A DNA stretch of 46,770 nucleotides from positions 1 through 46,770 of the forward strand of contig JADYYP010000070.1 of NCBI GenBank assembly GCA_020853575.1, written 5' to 3'. Position numbers and translations under genes: made by a program. Below are positions 15,947-24,514 of the stretch, piece by piece. This DNA comes from Planctomycetota bacterium. Its GTDB lineage: Bacteria; Planctomycetota; UBA1135; GCA-002686595. Each line of letters begins with the position of its first letter. Position 1 is the stretch's first letter. The notes under the pieces are model-generated. The model did not search any database and had not been told where the DNA came from. It saw only the letters and a program-made list of their open reading frames with translations.

Positions 15947-18397
15947 GTGAAGATCCTTGGGCCTTGCCTCCTCGTCGCGCCCGCGTTCGCCGCATGCGCG
16001 TTCTCGCAGACCGTCAGCAGCCCCGAGCAGCACCTCCAGCGTCCTGTCGGTGGCGACTTCACCTTGGCCGACTGGCGCGAGGTCTCGAGCTACTTCGACC
16101 TGCTCGACGCGCAGAGCGCGCGCGTGCAAGTCGAGCGTGCGGGGCGCACCACCGAAGGCCGTGAGTTCCTCGTGGCGACGATCGCGAGCGAGGCCAACAT
16201 GGCGCGCTTGCCGGCGATCAAGGCCGCGGCCGCCAAGCTCGCGGATCCGCGCGGACTGGATGACGCGGCGCGCGCCAAGGCACTCGACGACGCCGTGCCG
16301 ATCCTGATGGTCTCGATCGCCATGCACTCGACCGAGGCTGCGGCCCCGCAGTTCGGGATGGAGTTCGCGCATCGGTTGGCCACCAGCGACGCCGAGCCCT
16401 TCAAGACGGCGCGCGAGAAGCTGGTGGTGGTGCTGATCCCGTGCACCAATCCCGACGGGCTCGACCACGTGTGCGAGTGGTACCGCGGTGTGGTCGGGAC
16501 GCCCTTCGAAGCCGCCGGCATGACCAAGCTCTACCAGCACTACGCCGGTCACGACAACAACCGCGACTGGTTCGCGCTGACCCAGAGCGAGACCCGCATC
16601 GTCACGCGCTTGCTCTACGACGTGTGGCACCCGCACGTGTACTGGGACGTGCACCAACAAGGGCAATCGGCGGAGCGCATGTTCGTGCCTCCGTTCCGCG
16701 ATCCGCTCAATCCGAATCTGGACCCCGCGGTGATGGCGAGCATCAACTTGCTCGGTACGCGCGCAATGCTCGACATGACCCGCGAGGGGCTCTCGGGCGT
16801 CGCCTGCGGCGTGACCTTCGACCAGTGGTGGAACGGCGGCAACCGCAACGTGCCCGTGCGCCACAACATCATCGGCCTGCTGACCGAGGCGGCGTCGGTG
16901 AACCTCGCCAGTCCCGTATTCCTCGAGCAATCGAAGCTGCGCGCCCCCGGCGGCAAGGGCAGTTACGCGCCGAGCGTCAACTTCCCGATGCCCTGGCCGG
17001 GAGGCTGGTGGCACTTGCGCGACATCATCGACTACGAGCACGCCTTCGGGCGCTCGCTGTTGCGCAGCCTGTCCGCGGAGCCGCGCACATGGCTCGAGGG
17101 CGCGCTCGCCGCATCTCAGCGCGCGATCGAAAAGGGCCGCGAGGACTCGCCGCGCGCCTGGGTCATCCCCAGCGACAACGAGGACCGCGGGGCGACGCGG
17201 CGCTTGGTCGACACGCTGCTCGAGGGCGGCGTGGAGCTGCACAGCGCGAGCGCTGCATTCCAGGTCGACGGCCGCGAGTACCCCGCGCATTCGCTGGTGA
17301 TCCTGCGCGACCAGCCCTACGGGCAGCACGTCAAGGACCTGTTCGAGACCCAGCGCTACCCCGAGGGCGAGCCACCCTACGACGTCGCGGGTTGGACGCT
17401 GCCGGCGTTGTTCGGCGTGCGGCGCGTGGAATGCGTCGAGCGGCCGCGAGTGCAGCTCGAGCGCGTCGAGGTCGCGAGCACGGCCGTCGAGCGTTTCGGC
17501 GCGCGTTCGCCGCTGGTGTGGTCGGCGCGCGAGAGCGACGCTTGGCCCAGCGTTTTCGCGGCGCTGCAAGGCGGCAAACCGCTGACGTTCGAGCGCTCCA
17601 AGGGCGAATTCCGCGAAGGGCGCGAAACGGGCGAGGGCCGATTGACGCTCGACTCATTGCCGCGCGTCGGCGTCGTCGCGCCCTGGACGGGCTCGATGGA
17701 CGAGGGCTGGATGCGCTGGGTGTTCGACACCTGGAAGCTGCCGTACTCGACGGTGCGCTTCGAGGCGTTGCGCGCCGGAGCGCTCGACTCCTGGCTCGAC
17801 GTGCTGGTGATCCCCGACCTCGCTGCGAACGCGCTCGACCAAGGCCGAGCGCCGGGCAGCGCGCCCAGCGAGTTCACGCGCGGACTCGATCCCGAGGGAG
17901 CGGTGGCGATCGAGGAGTTCGTGCGCCGCGGAGGAACGCTGATCACCGTCGGCGCCGCGAGCGCGTGGGCGATCGAGCTGTTCGAGCTCCCGCTGGTCGA
18001 CGTCACCAAGGAGAAGCGCAAGGACGGCGAGGCCGAGTTCTCCTGTCCGGGCAGCGTGTTGCGCGCGATCCCGCGCGACTCGCGCTTCTGCGCCGGATTG
18101 CCCGAGTCGGTGGCGCTGTTCGGCTCGAGTCCCGCGGCCTGGCGAGTCGAGGCGCGCAAGGGCGAGACCAAGGACCCGCGCTCGCTGGAGACACTGCTCG
18201 AGTACGCGCCGACGCGGTTGTTGCTCTCGGGTTGGATCCGCGCGCCACAGACGATCGAAGGCCAAGCGGCCTGGATCCGCGCCAGCCACGGCGCCGGAGC
18301 GCTGCACCTCTTCGGGTTCAGCCCGCACTACCGCGGTTGGTCGCAGCAGACCTTTGGGCTGCTGTTCCGCGCGCTGCTCCTGGAGCGCGGCCGATGA
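15947..18397 (+). CDS. Secreted M14-family zinc carboxypeptidase
   Basis: 816 residues. An export signal (residues 1-20, possibly a lipoprotein via AFAAC) is followed by an M14 catalytic domain. The zinc motif HSTE is His127-x2-Glu130 in SIAMHSTEAAAPQ, the third ligand is His236 in YWDVHQQGQ, and the general base is Glu314 in GLLTEAASV. GHDNNRDWF (201-209) and the TNPDG block are typical of this family. The C-terminal ~450 residues are an extra region with a Rossmann-like/ThuA-type feel (WVIPSDNEDRG, VGVVAPWTG, FVRRGGTLITVG), as seen in large bacterial M14 proteins. It probably degrades peptides in the periplasm or outside the cell. Its TGA overlaps the ATG of the downstream YwqK-like gene. 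Confidence 0.9.
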   Translation: MKILGPCLLVAPAFAACAFSQTVSSPEQHLQRPVGGDFTLADWREVSSYFDLLDAQSARVQVERAGRTTEGREFLVATIASEANMARLPAIKAAAAKLADPRGLDDAARAKALDDAVPILMVSIAMHSTEAAAPQFGMEFAHRLATSDAEPFKTAREKLVVVLIPCTNPDGLDHVCEWYRGVVGTPFEAAGMTKLYQHYAGHDNNRDWFALTQSETRIVTRLLYDVWHPHVYWDVHQQGQSAERMFVPPFRDPLNPNLDPAVMASINLLGTRAMLDMTREGLSGVACGVTFDQWWNGGNRNVPVRHNIIGLLTEAASVNLASPVFLEQSKLRAPGGKGSYAPSVNFPMPWPGGWWHLRDIIDYEHAFGRSLLRSLSAEPRTWLEGALAASQRAIEKGREDSPRAWVIPSDNEDRGATRRLVDTLLEGGVELHSASAAFQVDGREYPAHSLVILRDQPYGQHVKDLFETQRYPEGEPPYDVAGWTLPALFGVRRVECVERPRVQLERVEVASTAVERFGARSPLVWSARESDAWPSVFAALQGGKPLTFERSKGEFREGRETGEGRLTLDSLPRVGVVAPWTGSMDEGWMRWVFDTWKLPYSTVRFEALRAGALDSWLDVLVIPDLAANALDQGRAPGSAPSEFTRGLDPEGAVAIEEFVRRGGTLITVGAASAWAIELFELPLVDVTKEKRKDGEAEFSCPGSVLRAIPRDSRFCAGLPESVALFGSSPAAWRVEARKGETKDPRSLETLLEYAPTRLLLSGWIRAPQTIEGQAAWIRASHGAGALHLFGFSPHYRGWSQQTFGLLFRALLLERGR

Positions 18398-18984
18398 AGC
18401 GTGGGGGCGTCGTGGTGCTGCTCCTGCTCGCCGGCTGCGCGCCGGACTTCCGCGACGCATCGCGGCTCTTGGCGCAGAGTGCCCCGGCGCCGCGCGAGCC
18501 GCTCGCCGAGCGCCGCACGATTTACTTCGACGCCCAGCACACGCGCGTGCGCCGCCAGTGGGGCGTGTTGATCCAGCACGACAACTCGACCGTGCTGCAC
18601 GGCAGCGACGAGCAGTTCTTCGCCGACGGCACGCCCGAGTACGTGCGCCACTACGACCACGGCGAGCCGTGCGGCGCGTGGCGCGCGTTCTGGGTCAATG
18701 GCCGGCCGAAGATGGAGGCCGAGTACGGCGCGAGCGAGCCCAGGCCGATGCGTTGGTGGCACGAGAACGGGCAGCTTTCGAGCGAAGGCTTGGCGAGCAA
18801 CGGACTCAAGGAAGGCGAGTGGACCTTCTGGCACGACAACGGCGCCAAACTCTCGACCGGGCGCTACGTCGGCGGCAGGCGCGAGGGCACGTGGCTGTTC
18901 TGGACGGCGACCGGAGCGCCGCTCGAAGCGCTCGAATTCCGCGGCGACGTCCGCGTGCGCAAGGTGCCGTTCCCGGGCTCGTGA
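18394..18984 (+). CDS. YwqK/MORN-repeat-like lipoprotein
   Basis: 196 residues. The signal VVVLLLLAGCAPDF contains a clean lipobox (LAGC). The C-terminal half has four YwqK-type (MORN_2) repeats: TPEYVRHYDHGEPCGAWRAF, GRPKMEAEYGASEPRPMRWW, GQLSSEGLASNGLKEGEWTF and GAKLSTGRYVGGRREGTWLF. Annotation pipelines often call such repeat proteins 'YwqK antitoxin', but here no toxin is adjacent and the protein is exported, so an antitoxin role is unlikely. The ATGA overlap with the M14 carboxypeptidase gene implies coupled synthesis and perhaps a joint envelope role. Confidence 0.75.
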   Translation: MKRGGVVVLLLLAGCAPDFRDASRLLAQSAPAPREPLAERRTIYFDAQHTRVRRQWGVLIQHDNSTVLHGSDEQFFADGTPEYVRHYDHGEPCGAWRAFWVNGRPKMEAEYGASEPRPMRWWHENGQLSSEGLASNGLKEGEWTFWHDNGAKLSTGRYVGGRREGTWLFWTATGAPLEALEFRGDVRVRKVPFPGS

Positions 18985-19003
18985 GCGCGGTCGTTCTCGG
19001 AGC

Positions 19004-19774
19004 TCACCAGCTCCATGTCAGGCCGAGGCTGGCGATCCAATCGCTGGCGTCGTGCCCCAGACCGCGCTCGAGTGCCGCGTCGAGCTGCGTGGCGTCGGCT
19101 GCGAGCCAAGCGACACCGGCTCCGACGTAGAGCGGGTCTGGACCGCGTTCGAGCGCGGGGAACCACGCGCTCTCGACGAACACGCTCCAGCGCTCGGAAA
19201 GCGTGCGCGAAAGGGCCAGCGCCAGCGCCGCGGCATCGAGCTCACTCGGACCCGAGGGCGTGCGCGAGAGCCCGAGCAGCGCGCGCGCGATCGTGTCGTC
19301 GGCCAGGGCTAAATCGGCGACCAAGGACAGCGCGTACGCCGGATCGTCGCTGGTGAACGGACGCTCACCGGTCGGTGCGCGCACACTGGCGATCAGCGCG
19401 GCGGGCGACGACGTCGGCAACGCGAGCTTGAACCCCAGCTCGAGGTCCCCGCTGCCGTGCTCGTTGTTGGTCGACGCTCCGTGTTCCTCGCGCTCGAGCG
19501 CCAGCGGCGTCGCCGCCAGGCGCAGCTCGAGATAGGCCGTCGCGCCGTAGCGTGCTTGCGCCGTCGCCGTGGTCCGTTGCAGCTCGGAATGCGCCGAGCG
19601 CGAACTCTCGACGTTCGGCAGGCCGAGCTCGAGTTGCAGCGCGCCGCGTGGAACGAGCGTGGGTGCGAACAGGAAGCCCGGGCGATCGCTGGCGATCGGG
19701 CGTAGGCGCGCGCCGGGAGCCGAGCAACTCGCGAGCAGCGCGGCGAGGACGAAGACGTGTTGCGTGTGGGCCAT
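19004..19774 (-). CDS. Outer-membrane-type lipoprotein (phenol-pathway transporter-like)
   Basis: 256 residues with a lipoprotein-like signal (HVFVLAALLASCSAPG). The rest is a chain of amphipathic strands typical of a beta barrel of the 'transporter/MetA-pathway' type: GALQLELGLPNVES, ARYGATAYLELRLAATPL, GDLELGFKLALP, AALIASVRAPTGE, YALSLVADLAL, SVFVESAWFPAL, and a terminal LGLTWSW with an aromatic end. AGGAT 7 bases before ATG 19774 supports the start. An upstream in-frame start at 19837 would bury the signal. It is divergent from the kdp operon and convergent with the YwqK-like gene. Substrate unknown. Confidence 0.65.
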   Translation of the reverse strand: MAHTQHVFVLAALLASCSAPGARLRPIASDRPGFLFAPTLVPRGALQLELGLPNVESSRSAHSELQRTTATAQARYGATAYLELRLAATPLALEREEHGASTNNEHGSGDLELGFKLALPTSSPAALIASVRAPTGERPFTSDDPAYALSLVADLALADDTIARALLGLSRTPSGPSELDAAALALALSRTLSERWSVFVESAWFPALERGPDPLYVGAGVAWLAADATQLDAALERGLGHDASDWIASLGLTWSW

Positions 19775-19855
19775 GCGCCGATCCTGGTGCGCGGCCGCGG
19801 GCTCGCAGCGCACGGACGCGCGAATCAACGTCGCCATAGCGCGCGCAGCGTCGGT

Positions 19856-19873
19856 CTTAGCGCCTCCTTAGCG
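19856..19873 (+). promoter_or_regulatory. Candidate tandem operator upstream of kdp
   Basis: CTTAGCG occurs twice, at 19856-19862 and 19867-19873, with an 11-bp offset (one helical turn). It lies 47-64 bp before the first kdp start codon in the 145-bp divergent gap. An in-phase tandem heptamer there could be a site for the operon's own regulator KdpE, but it does not resemble the known enterobacterial KdpE site, so this is only suggestive. Confidence 0.25.
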
Positions 19874-19919
19874 GCCTCCCGGCCTAGCCTGCGATTCCCC
19901 GACAGGAGGTCGATACACC

Positions 19920-20003
19920 GTGGACCTGCTTTACGTGCTGCTCTTCGTTGCGTTCTTGGCCCCGCTCGCGTGGGTCGTCGCGCGTGACGCGCGAGAGGTC
20001 TGA
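19920..20003 (+). CDS. 27-residue membrane peptide at the head of the kdp operon
   Basis: A 28-codon gene with a strong ribosome site (AGGAGGT at 19904-19910, 9 bases before GTG). The product starts MDLLYVLLFVAFLAPLAW and ends VVARDAREV: one hydrophobic helix with a short charged C-terminus. It lies 3 bp before kdpF. Short one-helix peptides preceding kdpF are, as I recall, seen in other bacterial kdp operons, so it may be a small accessory subunit or a leader peptide. It is too short for most gene callers. The ribosome site is the best one near kdp, which argues that it is translated. Confidence 0.55.
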   Translation: MDLLYVLLFVAFLAPLAWVVARDAREV

Positions 20004-20006
20004 GCC

Positions 20007-20099
20007 ATGCTCGTGCTCGATTGGATCGCCGGAGCGCTCGTCGTCTCCCTGCTGGTGTACCTGGCGCTCGCGTTGTTCAAGCCGGAGCTCTTCGAATGA
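20007..20099 (+). CDS. kdpF: K+-transporting ATPase subunit KdpF
   Basis: 30 residues, one membrane helix: LVLDWIAGALVVSLLVYLAL followed by FKPELFE. The pattern 'VYLxxALxxPExF' is the KdpF signature; KdpF is a ~29-residue peptide that stabilises the KdpABC complex. It starts at ATG 20007, three bases after the preceding small gene, and overlaps kdpA by four bases (ATGA). Confidence 0.85.
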   Translation: MLVLDWIAGALVVSLLVYLALALFKPELFE

Positions 20100-21811
20100 G
20101 CGCCGTCGACGGTCTGGAGCTCGCGCTGTACGTCGGCGTGCTGCTCGCGCTGGCGTGGCCGCTGGGCACGTACATGGCGCGCGTGTTCGGCGGCGAGCGC
20201 ACGTGGCTCAGCACGATTGCGTCACCGCTCGAGCGCGCGCTGTACCGCGCCGGTGGAGTCGACCCGAGCCGCGCGATGAACTGGAAGGCCTACGCGCTCG
20301 CGATGCTGGTGTTCCAGGGCGCCGGGTTCGCGCTGCTGTATGCGCTGCAGCGCATGCAGTCGGTGCTCCCGCTCAACCCGCAGGCGCTCTCGGACGTGCC
20401 GCCACACCTGGCCTTCAACACGGCGGTCAGCTTCGTCAGCAACACCAACTGGCAGAGCTACGGCGGCGAAACGACCATGAGCGCGTTCACGCAACTCGTC
20501 GGACTGACGGTGCAGAACTTCGTCTCGGCCGCGACCGGCATCGCGGTGCTCGTGGCCCTCGTGCGCGGATTCGTCGGTCGAACGACCGAAGCCCTCGGCA
20601 ACTTCTGGGTCGACCTGGTGCGCGCGACGGTCTACGTGCTCTTGCCGCTGGCCCTCGTCGTCGCGCTGGCGCTCGTTTCGCAGGGCGTCGTGCAATCGCT
20701 CGCGAGCGCGGTGACGGCCGCGACGCTGGAGGGGGGAGCTCCGCAGCCGATCGCGCTCGGGCTGGTCGCTTCGCAAGTGGCGATCAAGCAACTCGGAACC
20801 AACGGCGGGGGCTTCTTCAACGTGAACTCGGCGCACCCGTTCGAGAATCCGACGCCGCTCTCGAACGGCATCGAGCTGCTCTCGATCCTGCTCTTGCCCG
20901 CGGCGCTGTGCTTCACCTTCGGCCGCCTGGTCAAGGATCTGCGCCAAGGCTGGGCGTTGCTCGCGGCGATGCTGGTGATGTTCGTTCCGCTCGCGTTGTT
21001 CGCGATCGCGGCCGAGCACGGCGCACCGCCGAGCGTGGCCGGCATGGAAGTCGATGCCATGTCGAGCGCGTCCTCTCCTGGCGGAAACATGGAGGGCAAG
21101 GAGCTGCGCGTGGGCGTCGCGGAGTCCGCGCTGTGGGCGGTGGCGACGACGGCGGCCTCGAACGGCTCGGTCAATTCGATGCACGATTCCTTCACGCCGC
21201 TGGGCGGCTTGGTGCCGATGTTCCTGATGCAACTCGGCGAGGTCGTGTTCGGAGGCGTCGGTTCGGGCCTGTACGGAATGGCGCTGTTCGCGCTGGTCGC
21301 GGTGTTCATCGCCGGCCTGATGGTCGGGCGCACGCCCGAGTATCTCGGCAAGAAGATCGGCGTGTTCGAGATGCAAATGGCCTCGGTGGCGATCCTCGCG
21401 CCATGCGCGATGGTGTTGATCGGAACCGCGCTGGCATGCGCGACCGACAGCGGGAGAGCCTCGCTCCAAGACCGCGGTCCGCACGGGTTCAGCGAGCTGC
21501 TCTACGCCTTCTCGTCGGCCTCGAACAACAACGGCAGCGCCTTCGCGGGGCTCACTGCAGCGACCGACTTCTACGACGCGCTCCTGGGCTTGGCCATGCT
21601 CGTCGGGCGCTACCTGGTGGCCTTGCCGGTGCTGGCGATCGCCGGCTCGCTGGCGGCGAAGAAGAGCGTGCCGACGAGTCCGGGGACACTGGCGACGCAC
21701 GACGTGCTGTTCGTGGTGTTGCTGGTCGGCGTGGTGTTGCTCGTCGGCGCGCTCAACTTCGTGCCCGCCTTGGCCCTGGGGCCGATCGTCGAGCACTTGA
21801 GGATGCATTGA
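20096..21811 (+). CDS. kdpA: K+-transporting ATPase subunit KdpA
   Basis: 571 residues, normal length for the potassium-channel-like subunit of the high-affinity Kdp pump. The four pore/selectivity segments are recognisable: NTNWQSYGGE, TNGGGFFNVNSAHPFENPT, TAASNGSVNSM and SSASNNNGSAF. About ten membrane helices surround them. It captures K+ and passes it to KdpB. The start ATG overlaps the kdpF stop (ATGA); an upstream in-frame start would run through kdpF and is rejected. kdpB starts one base after the stop. Confidence 0.97.
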   Translation: MSAVDGLELALYVGVLLALAWPLGTYMARVFGGERTWLSTIASPLERALYRAGGVDPSRAMNWKAYALAMLVFQGAGFALLYALQRMQSVLPLNPQALSDVPPHLAFNTAVSFVSNTNWQSYGGETTMSAFTQLVGLTVQNFVSAATGIAVLVALVRGFVGRTTEALGNFWVDLVRATVYVLLPLALVVALALVSQGVVQSLASAVTAATLEGGAPQPIALGLVASQVAIKQLGTNGGGFFNVNSAHPFENPTPLSNGIELLSILLLPAALCFTFGRLVKDLRQGWALLAAMLVMFVPLALFAIAAEHGAPPSVAGMEVDAMSSASSPGGNMEGKELRVGVAESALWAVATTAASNGSVNSMHDSFTPLGGLVPMFLMQLGEVVFGGVGSGLYGMALFALVAVFIAGLMVGRTPEYLGKKIGVFEMQMASVAILAPCAMVLIGTALACATDSGRASLQDRGPHGFSELLYAFSSASNNNGSAFAGLTAATDFYDALLGLAMLVGRYLVALPVLAIAGSLAAKKSVPTSPGTLATHDVLFVVLLVGVVLLVGALNFVPALALGPIVEHLRMH

Positions 21812-21812
21812 C

Positions 21813-23918
21813 ATGGGGACCAGCGAGCAATTGGGGGGAGCCGCTCAGCTCCCGCAACGCCGTGGAGCGCGCTCCTACGACGCCGCGATGATCGGCGCCG
21901 CCGTGCGGCAGTCCTTGGTGAAGCTCCACCCACGCCGACAGATCCGCAACCCGGTGATGTTCGTGGTGTGGGTCGGGGCCTTGCTCACCAGCGCTCTGTC
22001 GCTGCAGGCCGCGGTGGCGGAGGGCGATGCGCCCGCGGGTTTCGTGCTGTCGATCGCGCTGTGGCTGTGGTTCACCGTGCTGTTCGCCAATTTCGCGGAG
22101 TCCATGGCCGAGAGTCGCGGCCGCGCGCAGGCCGAGAGCCTGCGCCAATCGCGCCAAGAGTCGATCGCCAAGGTCCTGCCGCATGGCGAGCGCGCGGAGC
22201 ATCCCAACCTGCTCCCGGCACACCTGCTGATCCGCGGCCAGATCGTGCTGGTCGAAGCCGGCGACACCATTCCGTGCGACGGCGAAGTGCTGCAGGGCAT
22301 TGCATCGGTCGACGAGAGCGCGATCACCGGCGAGAGCGCTCCCGTGATCCGCGAGAGCGGCGGCGACCGCAGCGCGGTCACGGGCGGCACGCGCGTGCTG
22401 TCCGACTGGCTCATGGTGCGCTGCTCCGCTTCGCACGGAGATTCGTTCCTCGACCGCATGATCGCGCTCGTCGAAGGCGCCAAGCGCAAGAAGACGCCCA
22501 ACGAGGTGGCGCTCGAGATCCTGCTCGCGGGGCTTTCAATCGTGTTCCTGATCGTCACCGCCTGCCTACGCCCGTACTCGCACTTCGCCGTTGCCGAGCA
22601 GGGCTCCGGCGCTCCGGTCGGGATCACCGTGCTCGTGGCCCTGCTGGTGTGCCTGATCCCAACGACCATCGGGGGACTGCTCTCGGCCATCGGCATCGCG
22701 GGCATGGACCGCATGATCCGCAAGAACGTGGTGGCGACCTCGGGTCGAGCCGTCGAGGCCGCCGGGGACGTCGACGTGCTGCTGCTCGACAAGACCGGCA
22801 CGATCACCCTGGGCAACCGTCAGGCGGTCGCGTTCCTCGCGGCCCGCGGCGTCGACGAGCGCGCGCTGGCCGACGCCGCGCAACTCGCGTCGCTCGCCGA
22901 CGAGACTCCCGAGGGTCGCAGCATCGTGGTGCTGGCGAAGGCGCGACACGCGATCCGCGAGCGCGACATCCATGGTCTGCAGGCGCGCTTCGTGGCCTTC
23001 TCGGCGCACACGCGCATGAGCGGCGTCGACGTCGAGGGTGCCAGGATTCGCAAGGGAGCGCCGGATGCGATCAAGGCCTGGATCCTGGCGCAGCACCGCG
23101 CGTGGCCGTCCGAGATCGACGAGTCCGTGCGCGCCGTCGCGCTCACCGGAGGGACACCGCTGGTGGTCGCGAACGACGAGCGCGTGCTCGGCGTGGTGCA
23201 CCTGAAGGACGTGCTCAAGGGAGGCATCAAAGAGCGCTTCGCCGAGCTGCGGCGGATGGGCATCAAGACCGTGATGATCACCGGCGACAACGCCCTGACG
23301 GCGGCGGCGATCGCGGCCGAGGCCGGCGTCGACGACTACCTGGCCGAGGCGACGCCCGAGGCCAAGTTGGAATTGATCCGCGACTACCAGTCGCGCGGGC
23401 ACTTGGTCGCGATGACCGGCGACGGCACCAACGACGCGCCGGCGCTGGCGCAGGCCGACGTCGCGGTCGCCATGAACAGCGGTACGCAGGCTGCGAAGGA
23501 AGCCGGCAACATGGTCGACCTCGACAGCAACCCGACCAAGCTGATCGAGGTCGTCGAGACCGGCAAGCAGATGCTGATGACGCGCGGCGCGCTGACCACG
23601 TTCAGCATCGCGAACGACGTGGCCAAGTACTTCGCCATCGTCCCGGCCGCGTTCGTGGCGACGTATCCGGAGCTCGGCGCTCTCGATCTGATGCACCTCG
23701 GCTCGCCCACGAGGGCGATCCTCTCGGCGGTGATCTTCAATGCGTTGATCATCGTGGTGCTGATCCCTCTGGCACTGCGCGGCGTCACCTACAGGCCGCG
23801 CGGCGCGGCGCAGGTCCTGCGGCGCAATCTGCTGCTCTTCGGCGCCGGTGGCTTGGTCGTCCCGTTCATCGGCATCAAGGCCGTCGACATGCTCTTGGGT
23901 GTGTTGGGAGTCGCGTGA
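21813..23918 (+). CDS. kdpB: K+-transporting P-type ATPase subunit KdpB
   Basis: 701 residues. The P-type ATPase signatures are all present: ITGES at 171-175 (with Ser175 matching the serine that is inhibitory when phosphorylated in E. coli KdpB), the phosphorylation motif DKTGT with Asp326, and the hinge GDGTNDAPALAQADVAVAM. The membrane motif LIPTTIGGLLSAIG is typical of KdpB. It hydrolyses ATP to drive K+ import through KdpA. The N-terminus is about 20 residues longer than minimal and unremarkable. The stop overlaps or abuts kdpC. Confidence 0.97.
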   Translation: MGTSEQLGGAAQLPQRRGARSYDAAMIGAAVRQSLVKLHPRRQIRNPVMFVVWVGALLTSALSLQAAVAEGDAPAGFVLSIALWLWFTVLFANFAESMAESRGRAQAESLRQSRQESIAKVLPHGERAEHPNLLPAHLLIRGQIVLVEAGDTIPCDGEVLQGIASVDESAITGESAPVIRESGGDRSAVTGGTRVLSDWLMVRCSASHGDSFLDRMIALVEGAKRKKTPNEVALEILLAGLSIVFLIVTACLRPYSHFAVAEQGSGAPVGITVLVALLVCLIPTTIGGLLSAIGIAGMDRMIRKNVVATSGRAVEAAGDVDVLLLDKTGTITLGNRQAVAFLAARGVDERALADAAQLASLADETPEGRSIVVLAKARHAIRERDIHGLQARFVAFSAHTRMSGVDVEGARIRKGAPDAIKAWILAQHRAWPSEIDESVRAVALTGGTPLVVANDERVLGVVHLKDVLKGGIKERFAELRRMGIKTVMITGDNALTAAAIAAEAGVDDYLAEATPEAKLELIRDYQSRGHLVAMTGDGTNDAPALAQADVAVAMNSGTQAAKEAGNMVDLDSNPTKLIEVVETGKQMLMTRGALTTFSIANDVAKYFAIVPAAFVATYPELGALDLMHLGSPTRAILSAVIFNALIIVVLIPLALRGVTYRPRGAAQVLRRNLLLFGAGGLVVPFIGIKAVDMLLGVLGVA

Positions 23919-23926
23919 GGTTCGTC

Positions 23927-24499
23927 ATGGTGCGCCGTCAGGTCTCGATCGCCGTTCGCATGCTGCTGGTGATGACCCTGCTCACGGGCGTGGTCTATCC
24001 AGCGTTGGTGACGTTCGTCGCGCAGCTGGTCTTCCCGGCGCGCGCGCAGGGCAGCTTGATCCTGCGCGATGGCCGCGTCGTCGGATCGGAGCTGATCGGA
24101 CAGCACTTCACCTCGCCGCGCTACTTCTGGGGTCGGCCCTCGGCGACCTCGAGGCCCTACGACGCGAGCGCTTCGGCGGGCTCGAACTGGGGGCCGCTGG
24201 CTCCCGAGCTGCGCACTGCCGTCGCGTCGCGCGTGGAGCTCTTGCGCGCGTCCGATCCCGCGCAGCGGGAGCCGATCCCGGTCGACCTCGTCACGGCCTC
24301 GGGCAGCGGGCTCGATCCGCACATCTCTCCGGCCTCGGCGCTGTGGCAAGCGCCGCGCGTGGCGCGCGAGCGCGGCTTGAGCGAGGCTCGCGTGCGCGAA
24401 CTCGTCGGGCAGTACAGCGAACCGCGCACCTTTGGCCTGCTCGGCCAGCCGCGCGTCAACGTGCTACGGCTCAATCTGGCGCTCGACGAGCTGCGCTAG
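23927..24499 (+). CDS. kdpC: K+-transporting ATPase subunit KdpC
   Basis: 190 residues: one N-terminal membrane helix with the family entry LLVMTLLTGVVYPALVT, then conserved blocks GSLILRDGRVVGSELIGQHF, YFWGRPSAT, SAGSNWGPL, DLVTASGSGLDPHISPASA and NVLRLNLAL. KdpC is the periplasmic partner that stabilises the pump. Two starts are plausible: ATG 23927 with GAGG 6 bases upstream (chosen), and GTG 23915 in a GTGA overlap with the kdpB stop, which adds four residues. Confidence 0.95.
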   Translation: MVRRQVSIAVRMLLVMTLLTGVVYPALVTFVAQLVFPARAQGSLILRDGRVVGSELIGQHFTSPRYFWGRPSATSRPYDASASAGSNWGPLAPELRTAVASRVELLRASDPAQREPIPVDLVTASGSGLDPHISPASALWQAPRVARERGLSEARVRELVGQYSEPRTFGLLGQPRVNVLRLNLALDELR

Positions 24500-24514
24500 C
24501 GATACTCCAGATCC

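Noticed and set aside
18394..18984. YwqK-like protein as the antitoxin of a toxin-antitoxin pair
   Set aside because: It has a lipoprotein signal and its only coupled neighbour is a secreted carboxypeptidase; no toxin gene is adjacent.
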